Notes under the pieces: model-generated | What the model was told of the DNA's origin: nothing | Seen by the model: only the letters and a program-made list of their open reading frames with translations | Database searches by the model: none | Position numbers and translations under genes: made by a program | NCBI RefSeq assembly: GCF_018361265.1 | Contig: NZ_JAFLNH010000002.1 | Location: 124,001-188,000, forward strand | Length of the DNA stretch: 64,000 nt | Direction: 5' to 3' | Origin: Mycobacterium sp. SM1 | GTDB taxonomy: Bacteria; Actinomycetota; Actinomycetes; Mycobacteriales; Mycobacteriaceae | In this document: in pieces, positions 42,661-53,096 of the stretch | Numbering within the stretch: position 1 is the stretch's first letter | Layout: every line of letters begins with the position of its first letter

Positions 42661-44376
42661 CCGCAGCCGGTGGCGCAGTCCGGTGGCGCGCAGCGCCCGG
42701 CGCGTGATCGCGGCGCGGACCGCGGCCTCGGAACCGACGACACGGACCTTGGCCTTGGCCCGCGTCACCGCCGTGTAGAGCAGCTCCCGCGTCAACAAGC
42801 GCGATTCTTCGGGCGGCAGCAGCACCGTGACCTGGTCGGCCTGGCTTCCCTGGATTTTGTGGATCGTCATCGCGTGCATCGTCTCGACATCGCCGAGACG
42901 GCTGGTCGCGAAGTCCAGCGGCCCGGCCGCGGCCGCGATGATGGCCCGTAGGCCGTCCGGACCCGCCACCACCACGCCGGTGTCGCCGTTGCGGATGCCC
43001 TGCCCGTCGCTGTTCCGCGTCACCAGCACCGGCCGCCCGGGGTACCACTCCGACCACGGTGGCTCGCCGGTTTCTTCGGCAAGCCACATTTGCAGTTGCC
43101 GGTTCCAGTGCCGCACACCAAAAGGCCCGTCCCGATGCGCGCACAACAGGCGATGCTCGTCCAGCGTCGCCAGCGCCTCATCGGCGGCTCCCAACAGCGC
43201 CGCCTCCCGGAGCCGAAGCGCGTGCGGCAGCAGGATCGAGCGCAACCGATCGGTCGCATCCGGGTCTTCGACGAACTCGACATGCTCGTCTGCCGTTCGC
43301 AACAGCCCCACGGCGCGCTCGGCGTCACCCGCCCGGATCGCGTCCGCCAGGGCTCCGATCGACTCCCCGAACCGGTGCGATGTGCGCAGCGTCGCGACTC
43401 GCACGTCGTCGCGCGCCGAAAGGCCGTCCACGAGATCCGCGAGCACGGCGCCGGCTTCCACCGACGCGAGCTGATCGGCGTCGCCGACCAGGAGCAGCCG
43501 CGCATCCGGCCGCACCGCGTCCAACAGCCGAGCCATCAGGGTCAGCGACACCATCGAGGTCTCATCGACCACGATCACGTCGTGCGGCAACCGGTTTCCG
43601 CGATGATGGTGAAACCGCGACGAGGTGCCCGGCATGGGGCCCAGCAACCGGTGCAGCGTCATCGCCCGCAAGTCACCCAGCCGTGCCCGGTCGGTGGTAT
43701 CCAGCTTGGCCACCTCGTGGCGCACCGCCTCGTGCAGCCGGGCCGCGGCCTTGCCGGTGGGCGCCGCCAACGCTATCCGCAGGCCGGCCCGGCCGGAAAG
43801 CTGCGCCTGTTCGGCCAGCAGCGCCAGCAGCCGGGCGACGGTGGTGGTCTTGCCCGTCCCCGGTCCCCCGGTCAACACCGTAACCGCCTGCGACAAGGCG
43901 ATGTCCGCGGCGCTGCGCTGTTCTTCGAAGCCCCGGGGGAAAAGTCGCTCGTAGCCGGGCACAACGGCGGCCGGCCGGGGAGCCGACAGCGCGAGCAGGT
44001 CGGCGCACACCTGCTTTTCCTCACGCCAATACCGGTCGAGGTAGAGCAGCCGATCATCCTCGAGACGCAGCACCGGCGGCTGCTTCAGCAGCGGACTAGC
44101 CCTTAGCGCCGCCAGCCATCCCGCGGGCTCGGGCCACGGCAACCCACCGGTGCCGATATCCGCCACGATGCCCGAGAGGTCGATACACACCGATCCGCCG
44201 CGCAGTGCGCGCACCGCGAGGGCGACCCCGAGCTCCACCCGCTCGTCGTGTTCCTCCGCTAGGACGCAAACCCGTTGAGCCACATGGACATCCGAGACAT
44301 CCAGCACCCCGGCCTCATTGAAGGCCCGCAGCAGCCCGGTCGCGCCTATCGCCACCGCGACGTCGCCGAGCGTCAC
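42643..44376 (-). CDS. recD: Exonuclease V alpha subunit RecD
   Basis: The 5'-3' helicase subunit of RecBCD, acting with RecB and RecC on double-strand ends. A 577-residue SF1B helicase: Walker A LTGGPGTGKTTT at residues 169-180, DVIVVDETSMVS (Walker B), LLVGDADQLASVEAG, and MTIHKIQGSQADQV with YTAVTRAKAKV at the end. GTG 44376 overlaps the recB stop in GTGA and gives the length expected from M. tuberculosis (575), whereas the longer frame to 44457 does not match. Last gene of the recCBD operon. Confidence 0.95.
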   Translation of the reverse strand: MTLGDVAVAIGATGLLRAFNEAGVLDVSDVHVAQRVCVLAEEHDERVELGVALAVRALRGGSVCIDLSGIVADIGTGGLPWPEPAGWLAALRASPLLKQPPVLRLEDDRLLYLDRYWREEKQVCADLLALSAPRPAAVVPGYERLFPRGFEEQRSAADIALSQAVTVLTGGPGTGKTTTVARLLALLAEQAQLSGRAGLRIALAAPTGKAAARLHEAVRHEVAKLDTTDRARLGDLRAMTLHRLLGPMPGTSSRFHHHRGNRLPHDVIVVDETSMVSLTLMARLLDAVRPDARLLLVGDADQLASVEAGAVLADLVDGLSARDDVRVATLRTSHRFGESIGALADAIRAGDAERAVGLLRTADEHVEFVEDPDATDRLRSILLPHALRLREAALLGAADEALATLDEHRLLCAHRDGPFGVRHWNRQLQMWLAEETGEPPWSEWYPGRPVLVTRNSDGQGIRNGDTGVVVAGPDGLRAIIAAAAGPLDFATSRLGDVETMHAMTIHKIQGSQADQVTVLLPPEESRLLTRELLYTAVTRAKAKVRVVGSEAAVRAAITRRALRATGLRHRLRSARAL

Positions 44377-47300
44377 GCTGCCCGCCTCTCGCCGTCGAGC
44401 AGATCCGACAGCGCCACCACGAATCGGGCCGGCGGGCGCCAACCGAACACCCCGCACGGGTGCCCGTCAACCACCGGGGTATCGGCACCGCACATGCCGC
44501 GCACGAAGAGATATAACACCCCGCCGAGGTGCCGAAGCGGGTCATAGCCGGGTTGTCGCCAGCGCAGAAAGCGATGCAGCACAACAACATACAACATGGC
44601 CTGCAGGGGGTAGTCGGAATGCAGCATGGCCTGGGCCAGCCGCGCGAAAGAGTAGTCCGGCGCGAAATCGCCCAGGTGGTTGGTCTTGTAATCCACCACG
44701 AGGTAGCGTGGCCCGGGCACCCGCAGCACCACATCGATCGACCCGGCCAGATAGCCCCGCAGCGCCTGGTCGCCCAGCCCGGGCGACGTCAACCGGCCGG
44801 CGTATGGCGCCAACGGGTCATCGGCGGCCAAATATGATCGCAGCAGCTCGCCCACATCGGATAACGACACCTCCCGCGCCGGACCCCCTAGGTCGCCCCC
44901 GGCCAGTAGGTCGCCCCCGGCCAGCGGAAGTTCGAAGTCCAGCTCCCGCAGCCGATCACCCACCCCGATCTGCCTGAGCGCTCGGTCATCGGCCAACGGC
45001 CCCAGCGGGGTGTCATGCATCGGCACCAGCGCGGCGGCCAGTTCGGCGGGGCCGACGCCGGCCGGCCACCACGTCAGGTGCCGACGCGTCTGCTCCTCGA
45101 GCTCGTCCACCAGGTCGGGCGTGGACGGGTCCGCCGTTTCCAGCACCGCATGCACCAGTGACCCGAACGCCGCGCCGGACGGCATCCCCGCCAGCGGCGA
45201 AGGGAGCGCCAAACCCTGACTCGGCGCGGTGATGACGAGGCCCTCGGTCTCGTCGTCACGCGCGGCGATCTCCGGTTCGCTGTCCACGCCGGTGGGCTGC
45301 GCGCCGCGCACCAGCGCCGAATATGAGGTGCGCCGCCAGGTGGTGTCGATCGTGCGGTGAAAGTGTCGCACCTCGAAATGGCCTGCCGGGGGCGCGGTTT
45401 CGCTGGTCGCAGCGACGACGACCACCGATTCCTCCACCGACGGGCCGCCGGCGGCTTCCCAGCGTTTGAACACCGCCCACGCCTCCTCGTCGGTGATGCG
45501 CGGCGCGCACTTGTCGGGCACCTCGGCCTGCCCGGCGCCGCGGCCGCGCAGCAGCCGTGACAGCCCACCGTTGCGCTCGTCCGACGACGGTGCCCACCAC
45601 GCCACCACCTGTGACCGCGCGCGGGTGAGCGCGACGTAGGTGAGCCGGATGTTGTCGCGCGCCGCCTCCAGGCGGCTCAGCTCCTCGACGGCCCGGCGCT
45701 CGGGGGTGCGGCGCTGTCCGCCGACGTACAGGCAGCGGGTCTCGGTGGAATCGTGATAGAGCAGGATGTCGCCGATGCGGACATAGCGGTTGAACGCGAA
45801 CGGCAGATACACGATGGGGAACTGCAGGCCCTTGGCCACAAAGACGGTCATGATCTGCACCGCGGCGGCGTCGCTGTCCAGGCGGCGGTTGTGCTCGCTC
45901 ACCCGCGTGCGGGTGTCGCATTGGCGGCGCAGCCAGTCCCGCAGCGCGGGCAGGCTGCGGTGTTCCCGGTGGGCGGTCTGGTTCAGCAGCTGCGCGATGT
46001 GCGCCAGGTCGGTCAGCTGCCGCTCGCCGCCATGCTGGCTGAGCAGCCGGCGACCCAAGCCGGCCAGCTGCGCAGCCTCGAACACCGCGGCCATCCCGCG
46101 TTGGCGGGCGTGATCGGCCCACTGGCGCAGCGTGGCCGCTATCCGGTCGGTGAGCGCATCTCCCCCGGCGGCCAGGGTTTCCGCGGTCTCACCGAAGAAC
46201 ATCGTGCCCGCGGCGGCCCGAACCAGCCCACTGCGGTGCGGTGCGTCGAGCGCCTCCAGCAGGCACAGCCAGTCCTGGGCCGCCTGCGAGTCGAACACGT
46301 CGGCGTCGCCGGTGTAGACGGCGCGAATCCCCTTTTGAGCCAGGGCATCGCGGCAGGCGCGGGCATCCTCGTGGTGTTCGACGATCACCGCGATATGCCC
46401 GGCCTCGACCGGCCTACCGTCATAGGTGGCGCCGCTGGCCAGCAGGCGTGCGATGTCGGCGGCCAGATCGGCGGGAATGTGGCGGCGCAAAAGAGCGATT
46501 GGGATGTTGTCGGTGCCGCTGTAGCCGAGGGTGGGGCGTTTGACCACGCGCAGCCGAAACGCCGCGTTGTGCGGTGCGCCGACCAGCCGGTGCCGGCGGT
46601 GGTGCGCGACGATGTCGCGCACCACGATCTCGGGGTGGCCCAGCGCCGCGCCGCCCAGCACGGTGTGCAGGCCCTCGACGAGGGGGTTGTCGCCGCGGTA
46701 GTTGACGCTCAGCGTGTAGCGGGCGCTGGCGGTGCGGGCCGCCTTGAGGTAGGTGTGGATGTCGCCGCCGCGGAAACCGTAGATGGCCTGCTTGGGGTCT
46801 CCGATCAAAATCAGCGTCGCATGCCCGCTGAACGCGCGCTCCAGCACCTGCCACTGGACGGGGTCGGTGTCCTGAAACTCGTCGACCAGCACGATGCGCC
46901 AGCGGCGCCGCATCCGCTCGCGGGCCGGGGAGTCTGCTGCCTCAAGGGCTTTGGCGAGCCGGGTGAGCAGGTCGTCGTATCCGAGGATGCCCAGCCGGCG
47001 TTTGCGGTGGTCAAGCTCGGCTCTCACGGCGCTGGCGAAGCGCAACCGGATGCCGGCTTCGCTATCCGGGTCCGGATCGAGCGGCCGCAGCTGTGCGCAG
47101 GGGTCGTTGACGACGGCTCGGGCGAGCTCCAGCGCCTGCTTGCGGGTCAGCACCGGGGCCTGCTCGCCGCGCCCGAACAGCGCGAGGTAGAGGTCATCGA
47201 CGATCTCCCCGACCAGGTCGTCGAGGCTTTCGGCGAGCTTGACGTTGGCCGCGGTGTCACCGGCCACGCCAAGCGATCTCAGCACCCGGCCGCAGAACTC

Positions 47301-47669
47301 GTGGGTGGTGGCGATGGTGGCGGCGTCGAAGTTCGCCAGCGCGTCGCGCAGCCGCGATCGCCTGGCCGCACGCTCGTCATCGCCGCCGCTGGCCAGATGG
47401 CGGAGGAGGTCACTGCCGGGTGGCATCGGGTGGCCCTCCAGTGCGGCCACCGCCTCGACGATCTGGCCGCGGACGCGTTCTCTCAGCTCGCGGCTGGCGT
47501 TGCGGTTGAACGTGATCAGCAGCATCTCGTCGAGAGTGGCGCCGGTCTCGGCCAGATAACGGGTGACCAGCCCGGCCAGCGCGAACGTTTTTCCGGTGCC
47601 CGCACTGGCCTCCAGCACGGTGGTGGAGCCCGCGTCGGGCAGCGGACCCAACAGGTCGAAGTGGTTCAT
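44373..47669 (-). CDS. recB: Exonuclease V beta subunit RecB
   Basis: 3'-5' helicase and nuclease subunit of RecBCD. It has 1098 residues. UvrD-type Walker A LEASAGTGKTFALAG at 19-33, LITFNRNASRELRER, the Walker B LVDEFQDTDPVQW, LIGDPKQAIYGFRGGD, and YVALTRARSQVV. The C-terminal nuclease domain has DVVLRVPGPRYLVVDYKTNHLG with the Asp-x-Lys catalytic pair. The ATG at 47669 overlaps the recC stop (ATGA). A much longer open frame upstream is antisense-free noise inside recC and is not part of the protein. Confidence 0.95.
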   Translation of the reverse strand: MNHFDLLGPLPDAGSTTVLEASAGTGKTFALAGLVTRYLAETGATLDEMLLITFNRNASRELRERVRGQIVEAVAALEGHPMPPGSDLLRHLASGGDDERAARRSRLRDALANFDAATIATTHEFCGRVLRSLGVAGDTAANVKLAESLDDLVGEIVDDLYLALFGRGEQAPVLTRKQALELARAVVNDPCAQLRPLDPDPDSEAGIRLRFASAVRAELDHRKRRLGILGYDDLLTRLAKALEAADSPARERMRRRWRIVLVDEFQDTDPVQWQVLERAFSGHATLILIGDPKQAIYGFRGGDIHTYLKAARTASARYTLSVNYRGDNPLVEGLHTVLGGAALGHPEIVVRDIVAHHRRHRLVGAPHNAAFRLRVVKRPTLGYSGTDNIPIALLRRHIPADLAADIARLLASGATYDGRPVEAGHIAVIVEHHEDARACRDALAQKGIRAVYTGDADVFDSQAAQDWLCLLEALDAPHRSGLVRAAAGTMFFGETAETLAAGGDALTDRIAATLRQWADHARQRGMAAVFEAAQLAGLGRRLLSQHGGERQLTDLAHIAQLLNQTAHREHRSLPALRDWLRRQCDTRTRVSEHNRRLDSDAAAVQIMTVFVAKGLQFPIVYLPFAFNRYVRIGDILLYHDSTETRCLYVGGQRRTPERRAVEELSRLEAARDNIRLTYVALTRARSQVVAWWAPSSDERNGGLSRLLRGRGAGQAEVPDKCAPRITDEEAWAVFKRWEAAGGPSVEESVVVVAATSETAPPAGHFEVRHFHRTIDTTWRRTSYSALVRGAQPTGVDSEPEIAARDDETEGLVITAPSQGLALPSPLAGMPSGAAFGSLVHAVLETADPSTPDLVDELEEQTRRHLTWWPAGVGPAELAAALVPMHDTPLGPLADDRALRQIGVGDRLRELDFELPLAGGDLLAGGDLGGPAREVSLSDVGELLRSYLAADDPLAPYAGRLTSPGLGDQALRGYLAGSIDVVLRVPGPRYLVVDYKTNHLGDFAPDYSFARLAQAMLHSDYPLQAMLYVVVLHRFLRWRQPGYDPLRHLGGVLYLFVRGMCGADTPVVDGHPCGVFGWRPPARFVVALSDLLDGERRAA

Positions 47670-50600
47670 CAGCACCCCCGCCTTTCGGCCTGCAGCACGG
47701 GTAGCCACAGGCGTTCGGCCAGCACACCCAGCCGGCAGCCGCCGCCGAGCAGCCTCTCCAGCGGGGCGCCCTCGCCCCACACCTTGCGGTGCGCGGGCTC
47801 GCTGCTCTCCCCTCGGTAATTTCTGGTGGTCGTCCATTCTCTCGTCGCGGCACGGTGTGGGTCGTCGCCGTTGTGGCGGGCTTCGGCCCACGCATACGAC
47901 GTCTTCAGCGGCAGCGGCAGCGGCGCACGCCGTCCCGCGTCGTACAGCGCCACCAGCTCCCGTGCGACCCCCAGCGGGTCGGGCGGCGCAGCGAACCACC
48001 GTGTGGCGATGCGGTTTGCGACGCGGTTTTCGTCCGTGGCGCGCCCGATGCACAGCGCCGTCCACGCTCGGCGCGGCTGCCCAGCGGCCAGGGCCACCAA
48101 GACGATCCACGCCTGCAGCACATGCTTGGGCGCCAGCCTCGAGTAGGTCACCGAGACCGTGCATTCCCCGAACACCGGCGTGACGGTGCCGGTGAGCCGC
48201 CGCCCGCCGCCGAGATCGACGTCGATGTCGTGCGCTTCGGCCGCATCCGCTCGGTGCCGCAGCGCGGCGAGCGCCAGCTCGCGCGCGCGGTCGCGGATCT
48301 CCTTCGCGATGCGCACACCGAGACGTCCGGGCGGCAGCGTGCCGCGGCGCCACTCGGCGTTGGCGGCGGTCTCCGGATGCATGCCGCCCAGCATGTCGCG
48401 CAGCATCCGGGCGCCAACGCTGCGCTCTTGCAGCGGGTCGATCTCGACGGGAATCGCGTCTTCGATCGTGCCGACGTCCCTCGGCGGCGCGCAGTCCAAG
48501 GCCCGGAAGAACCCTTTGACCGGATCCTTGAAAAACTCCAGCAGATCGCTTAAGGCAACGTCGGTGGTCGGCCCGGTGGGCCGCATGTCGGCGACGACCG
48601 GCGTGTCGGTGACAAATGGCGTGGGCGCGCGGCGTTTTCCAGCGGCGGCCCGGGCCGCGGCCAGTGCGGCGGGCTCGAACGTGAACGGCTTGCCGGGCAC
48701 CAAAGCGCCGGGCAGGACGTTTCTGTGGTCGAACGGTTGTAAGGGGTGCCTGATCAGGATGCGCTCGCGCACCGGGGCCGTCGTGGTGCGGTCCAGGGCG
48801 TCCAGCAGCTCCGCCAGCGGCACCGCGGGCGGACGCGGATGCCCGGTGTGCTCGTCGGCACCGGTATAGGTGATCACCAGCGTCTCGGTGGCCGCACATA
48901 CCGCGTCGAGCAGCAATTGACGGTCCTCGGAACGGATGTCACGCTCCCCGGTCATCGGTTCGCGGGCCAGCACGTCGTCGCCGTCGGGGATGTCGAGCCG
49001 CGGGAACACCCCATCGTCCAGCCCGAGAAGGCACACCACCCGATGCGGCACCGAGCGCATCGGCACCATGGTGCAGATTGTCAGCGTGCCGGTGCGAAAA
49101 TTCGCCCGGGTGGGCCGCCCGGCAAGATGCCCGTCCAGCAGGGCGCGCACGTCGGGCAGCCGCAGCACGGTAGCGCAGCGAGGACCGGCGTGTCTTAGCA
49201 CGTCTGCGAACTCCCGCTGCAGCTGCGCGTGTTGCCAAGGCTCGCGCGACACGGTGAGCAGCGCGACACCATCGCGCAGCGCCTCCAGCCATTGTGTCAA
49301 AGGTTTTGTGCCGTTGAGACTTTCGACGACACGATGCAGCCGTTCGACGTATTCGGCCAGCCGCCCGGCCAGCTCCACCTTGTCGCTGCCCACGTCGTCG
49401 AGCGGCAGCGCGCTGGCCAGCCAGGCCTGCGAGTCATCCGACATCGCCACCCCGGTCAGGATGCGGTCGATCCCGAAACGCCAGGTGTTGTGGTGGATGT
49501 GGTCCAGCCCGTAGGGCTGGCGGTGCTGGCGGTCGAAACCCCAGCGGATGTTGGATGCGCGCACCCAATCGGTGATCGCGTCCAGGTCGTCGTCGGTGAA
49601 ACCGAAGCGGGCGCGCACCGGCGCGGCCTGCGCCAGGTCGAGGACTTGGCTGGCGGTGGCGCGACTCCCGGCGATGGCCAGCAACTGCGTGGCCACCGCC
49701 AGCAGCGGGTTTGTCTGGGTGAGCGCGCGGTCGGCGAGCCGGACCCGCAACCGGTGCGCCGGGTGGGCGGCACCGGCGTTTTCGCCCAGTCCGAAAGCGG
49801 CGAGGATCAGCGGGGCATAGGTTTCGATGTCGGGGCACATCACCACGATGTCGCGGGGGTGCAGCGTCGGGTCGTCCGCCAGCAGCCCCAGCAGCACCTC
49901 GCGCAGCACGTCGATTTGCCGGGCCGGCCCGTGACAGGCGTGCACCTGCACCGAGCGGTCGCCGGGCCGGAGCGCCCGGCCCTCGGGCCGGACCGCGTTG
50001 GCGGCGATGTCGGCTTGCAGCCAGCCCAGCAAAGTCTCGGGTTTGGTTGCGCCGCTCAGGTATTCGTCGGTGGCCCGGTCGGCCGGCAGGGCGCGTTGCA
50101 GCTCTCGCAGGTCACGCCCGAGGGTTTCCAGCAGCGGGTGGCGGGCAGCGTGTCGGCTGCTGTCCTCGGTGCGCGGAACGGAGCCGTGGATATCGGCCAG
50201 CGCCTGCCAGAGCTCGTCGCTGGGGTGGGGTAGCCACAGGTGCAGTTCATGGTGGGCGGCCGCAGCGTCGAGCAGTTCCACTTCGGTACCCGCCAGCCGG
50301 GTGTGCCCGAACAGCGATAGCCGGGCCGGCAGATCGGCCGGGCCCGCTCGCAGCCGCGCCACGGTTTTCTCATGCCTGACGTGCGGCGGATCGGCGTCGA
50401 CGGCGGCCACCAGCGCCCGCCACAATGCCGGTTGCCAGGCCAGGTCTGCGTCGAGCGATGCGCTGCCGTCTAGCCAGTCGGCCAGCAGCCGCGGGCGCTG
50501 GCGGGCGTAGCAGGCGAACAACCCGGCCAGCCGGCGTGCCACCGCGTATCGTCGGCCCCGCCGTAGCTCCGCCTCGGCGCCACTGTCGAAGTGCCCCAGG

Positions 50601-50956
50601 TGTTGTGCCAGCGTGTGACACCATGGCTCATCCAACGAGCGGTCGATGACCTCCAGCAACGGCCACGTCATGGCGTCGGGCGACCACGGATCGTCCTCTG
50701 CCGTGCCGGTGATCTCGGCGATCAGCGAGCCCGGGCTGCGAAACACTATCCCGGCGCACACCCCGTCGCCGCGCGCCTTTCCCGGTCCGCGCCCCAAGAT
50801 GTGCGAAAGCCGCTGGCTTAACCAGCGCTCCAGGCCGCGCGCCGCAACCAGCACCAAATCCGGGGCAAACGGGTCGGGCGGCGGGTCGGCCAGCAGCGTC
50901 CCGAGCCGCTCGGCAAGCAGGTCGGCGCGCTCGGCGCGGTGAACGTGAAGTGCCAT
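47669..50956 (-). CDS. recC: Exonuclease V gamma subunit RecC
   Basis: Chi-recognition and scaffold subunit of RecBCD, 1095 residues, matching the M. tuberculosis length (1097). It starts MALHVHRAERADLLAERLG. Typical RecC stretches include LVLVAARGLERWLSQRLSH, DIVVMCPDIETYAPLILAAFG, LRVRLADRALTQTNPLLAVA and PHRVVCLLGLDDGVFPR. It is a defective helicase, so no working Walker A is expected and none is seen. ATG 50956 is the first start with family-like sequence behind it. First gene of the recCBD operon; a 106-bp gap separates it from the divergent methyltransferase. Confidence 0.95.
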   Translation of the reverse strand: MALHVHRAERADLLAERLGTLLADPPPDPFAPDLVLVAARGLERWLSQRLSHILGRGPGKARGDGVCAGIVFRSPGSLIAEITGTAEDDPWSPDAMTWPLLEVIDRSLDEPWCHTLAQHLGHFDSGAEAELRRGRRYAVARRLAGLFACYARQRPRLLADWLDGSASLDADLAWQPALWRALVAAVDADPPHVRHEKTVARLRAGPADLPARLSLFGHTRLAGTEVELLDAAAAHHELHLWLPHPSDELWQALADIHGSVPRTEDSSRHAARHPLLETLGRDLRELQRALPADRATDEYLSGATKPETLLGWLQADIAANAVRPEGRALRPGDRSVQVHACHGPARQIDVLREVLLGLLADDPTLHPRDIVVMCPDIETYAPLILAAFGLGENAGAAHPAHRLRVRLADRALTQTNPLLAVATQLLAIAGSRATASQVLDLAQAAPVRARFGFTDDDLDAITDWVRASNIRWGFDRQHRQPYGLDHIHHNTWRFGIDRILTGVAMSDDSQAWLASALPLDDVGSDKVELAGRLAEYVERLHRVVESLNGTKPLTQWLEALRDGVALLTVSREPWQHAQLQREFADVLRHAGPRCATVLRLPDVRALLDGHLAGRPTRANFRTGTLTICTMVPMRSVPHRVVCLLGLDDGVFPRLDIPDGDDVLAREPMTGERDIRSEDRQLLLDAVCAATETLVITYTGADEHTGHPRPPAVPLAELLDALDRTTTAPVRERILIRHPLQPFDHRNVLPGALVPGKPFTFEPAALAAARAAAGKRRAPTPFVTDTPVVADMRPTGPTTDVALSDLLEFFKDPVKGFFRALDCAPPRDVGTIEDAIPVEIDPLQERSVGARMLRDMLGGMHPETAANAEWRRGTLPPGRLGVRIAKEIRDRARELALAALRHRADAAEAHDIDVDLGGGRRLTGTVTPVFGECTVSVTYSRLAPKHVLQAWIVLVALAAGQPRRAWTALCIGRATDENRVANRIATRWFAAPPDPLGVARELVALYDAGRRAPLPLPLKTSYAWAEARHNGDDPHRAATREWTTTRNYRGESSEPAHRKVWGEGAPLERLLGGGCRLGVLAERLWLPVLQAERRGC

Positions 50957-51062
50957 CGCGGGCCACCTTAGACGGCCGCCCCGACATCGCGGGCCGGCGT
51001 GCCGCCGCGCCGCCACGCGCATCCCCGCGCCCGCATCTCGGCCCGCCTCCTAGGATGCGATC

Positions 51063-51827
51063 GTGCGGGGACACACGGGCGATTACGGGATCGACGGATC
51101 GTTTCACATTGTCTCCGCGCGGGCACAGCTCGTGGGTGTCGCCGGCGTGAGTGCCGCGCTGCTGCTGTGGTCGGTGACGCGCTGGGCCCGAGGCAGACGG
51201 TTGACCGCGGCGCTGGCGGCCGCTGGTGGCGGCGGGGTCGCGGGCAGCGCAGCCCTTTACGGGTACGCGACCCGGGTAGGCAAATTCGTGGTGTGGGACC
51301 GGGTGCTCGATGACCTGCGACTGCGGGGCGATGAGACACTGCTCGACCTGGGCTGTGGCCGTGGCGCCGTGCTGTTGGCCGCGGCGAAACGGCTACCGCG
51401 CGGCCGCGCCATCGGCGTCGACCTGTGGCGCGCCGACCAGACCGGCAACTCCCCGTCGGCCACGCTGGCCAACGCTGCGCTGGAGAACGTCGCCGACCGC
51501 GTCGAGGTGCGCACCGCCGACATGACCGCGCTGCCGTTCGCCGACGCCAGCTTCGACGTGGTCGTCAGCAGCCTGGCGATCCATAACATCCGAACCCCCG
51601 GCGGCCGACGGCAGGCTCTCAGTGAGGCGGTTCGGGTGCTCCGTCCGGGCGGTCGTCTGGCCATCGCGGACTTGTGGGGAACACGCGAGCATGCCGACCG
51701 GTTACGGGCGCTCGGCTGGCGCAATGTGCGACATCGCAACCTCGGCTGGCGCATGTGGTACGGCGGGCCGTGGGTGTCCACCCGTCTGGTCACAGCGACC
51801 AAGCCGGGCGTCTCGGCGGCCGGCTAA
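51063..51827 (+). CDS. Membrane-anchored class I SAM methyltransferase
   Basis: A 254-residue protein. Residues about 20-68 contain two hydrophobic segments (LVGVAGVSAALLLWSV and LAAAGGGGVAGSAALYG), so it is probably membrane-tethered. The methyltransferase core follows: ETLLDLGCGRGAVLLAAAKRL (motif I), VEVRTADMTALPFADASFDVVVS, and RVLRPGGRLAIADLW. It resembles ubiquinone/sterol-type methyltransferases of actinobacteria, substrate unknown. The start is GTG 51063. Confidence 0.8.
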   Translation: MRGHTGDYGIDGSFHIVSARAQLVGVAGVSAALLLWSVTRWARGRRLTAALAAAGGGGVAGSAALYGYATRVGKFVVWDRVLDDLRLRGDETLLDLGCGRGAVLLAAAKRLPRGRAIGVDLWRADQTGNSPSATLANAALENVADRVEVRTADMTALPFADASFDVVVSSLAIHNIRTPGGRRQALSEAVRVLRPGGRLAIADLWGTREHADRLRALGWRNVRHRNLGWRMWYGGPWVSTRLVTATKPGVSAAG

Positions 51828-51951
51828 GTTCACTTGGCGGTCGGCTAAGTTAGGGTACCTGTTTCCGGCAATCGGGTCGGCTGCGATGTTCGCCGCCGCA
51901 AAACGTGCTGCCGGGAAAGGCCGCTAAGCTCCTCGGCAACCGGAGGGCATC

Positions 51952-52995
51952 ATGGCAGACGATCGATCCAGCGACCCGCAGCCAAAGTTCGCCGATATTG
52001 TGCTGTCGGGCGGCGGGGTGAAGTTCATCGGCCTGGTCGGTGCCATCGTCGCGCTGATGGATGCCGGATACTCCTTCAAAAGGGCTTCGGGGGTTTCGGC
52101 CGGCTCCGTGGTGGCGGCGATCTTGGCGGCCGCCTCCAAAGGTAACCAGCTGAGCGGCGGGGACGTCAGGGAACTCGCGTTGTCCGTGCCGCTGCGCAAA
52201 TGGCGCGACGCCGGGCCCGTCCCGTTCCTTGGCGCCGCCTGGGGGCTGCTGCGGGACGCCAGCCTGTACCGCGGGGACTTCGCCTACGACTGGATACGCA
52301 GTGAGCTGAAAAACCTCGGCGTCAGCACCTTCGGTGACCTGGCCCTGAACGAAAACCACCTGATCGAGGAACGGCGCTACCGACTGGCGGTCACCGTGGC
52401 CGACGTGACGATCGCCCAGCTGGTGCGGCTGCCGTGGCACTACCGGCGCACCTACGGGCTGGACCCCGATGAGCAGTCCGTCGCCCACGCGGTGCGCGCC
52501 TCGATGGCGATCCCGTTCTTCTACCCGCCGGTCAGCTTGACCAGCGCCACCGGGCGAACCTCCCAGCTGGTCGACGGCGGCGTGCTGACGAGCTTTCCGA
52601 TCGACTGCTTCGACCGGCCCGACGGCAGGCCACCGCGCTGGCCCACGTTCGGGATCACGGTGCTGCCGAGGCCTGCCGAGGGAATCGACGAGGTCATGCC
52701 CGTGCTGAAGCCACTGCGGTTTTTCGAGCAAACGTCCTTGCTAGAAAGCCTGCTCACCACCATGCTGGTGGGCCACGACCAGCATCAACTGAGCCGGCCG
52801 TGGGTACGGGCCCGCACCATCCAGGTGGAGTCGACCGATGTCGGTGTGCTGGACTTCGACGTCTCCAGAACACGTCTCGAAGAGCTCTACGAGAAGGGGT
52901 ATGCGGCGGCGCAGGAGTTCCTGGCGACCTGGGACTGGTCGGCATACCTCGACCAGTTCCGGCACTCCCGATGGCGGCTGCCCCCATCGGAGTGA
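51952..52995 (+). CDS. Patatin-like phospholipase
   Basis: A 347-residue patatin-fold lipid acyl hydrolase with a Ser-Asp dyad. The oxyanion loop is LSGGGVKFIG (residues 19-28), the nucleophile Ser49 is in GVSAG, and the Asp is in LVDGGVLTSFP. ASMAIPFFYPPV follows the family's A-S-x-A-x-P-x-F/Y pattern. There is no signal peptide, so it probably acts inside the cell on membrane or storage lipids. It stands alone between recC and echA3, with an inter-gene TCGGCTAAGTT-type repeat just upstream (near 51822 and 51842). Confidence 0.87.
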   Translation: MADDRSSDPQPKFADIVLSGGGVKFIGLVGAIVALMDAGYSFKRASGVSAGSVVAAILAAASKGNQLSGGDVRELALSVPLRKWRDAGPVPFLGAAWGLLRDASLYRGDFAYDWIRSELKNLGVSTFGDLALNENHLIEERRYRLAVTVADVTIAQLVRLPWHYRRTYGLDPDEQSVAHAVRASMAIPFFYPPVSLTSATGRTSQLVDGGVLTSFPIDCFDRPDGRPPRWPTFGITVLPRPAEGIDEVMPVLKPLRFFEQTSLLESLLTTMLVGHDQHQLSRPWVRARTIQVESTDVGVLDFDVSRTRLEELYEKGYAAAQEFLATWDWSAYLDQFRHSRWRLPPSE

Positions 52996-53096
52996 GGTGC
53001 GCGATCCCGCCCACCGTGTCACACTGCGGGCCGGAGGAGGCGACGGTGACGCGGTTGCCCGTCGGGGCCAACCGCGTCACCGGCAATCACCCGATG

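Noticed and set aside
45753..47819. A 688-codon open frame opposite recB
   Set aside because: recB is strongly supported on the minus strand by helicase and nuclease motifs; the antisense frame shows no domain and typical low-complexity Gly/Val/Gln content.
44373..48899. A recB frame open for 1508 codons
   Set aside because: The first 400 codons overlap recC in another phase and are Arg/Ala/His-rich. The true start is the ATG at 47669 that overlaps the recC stop.
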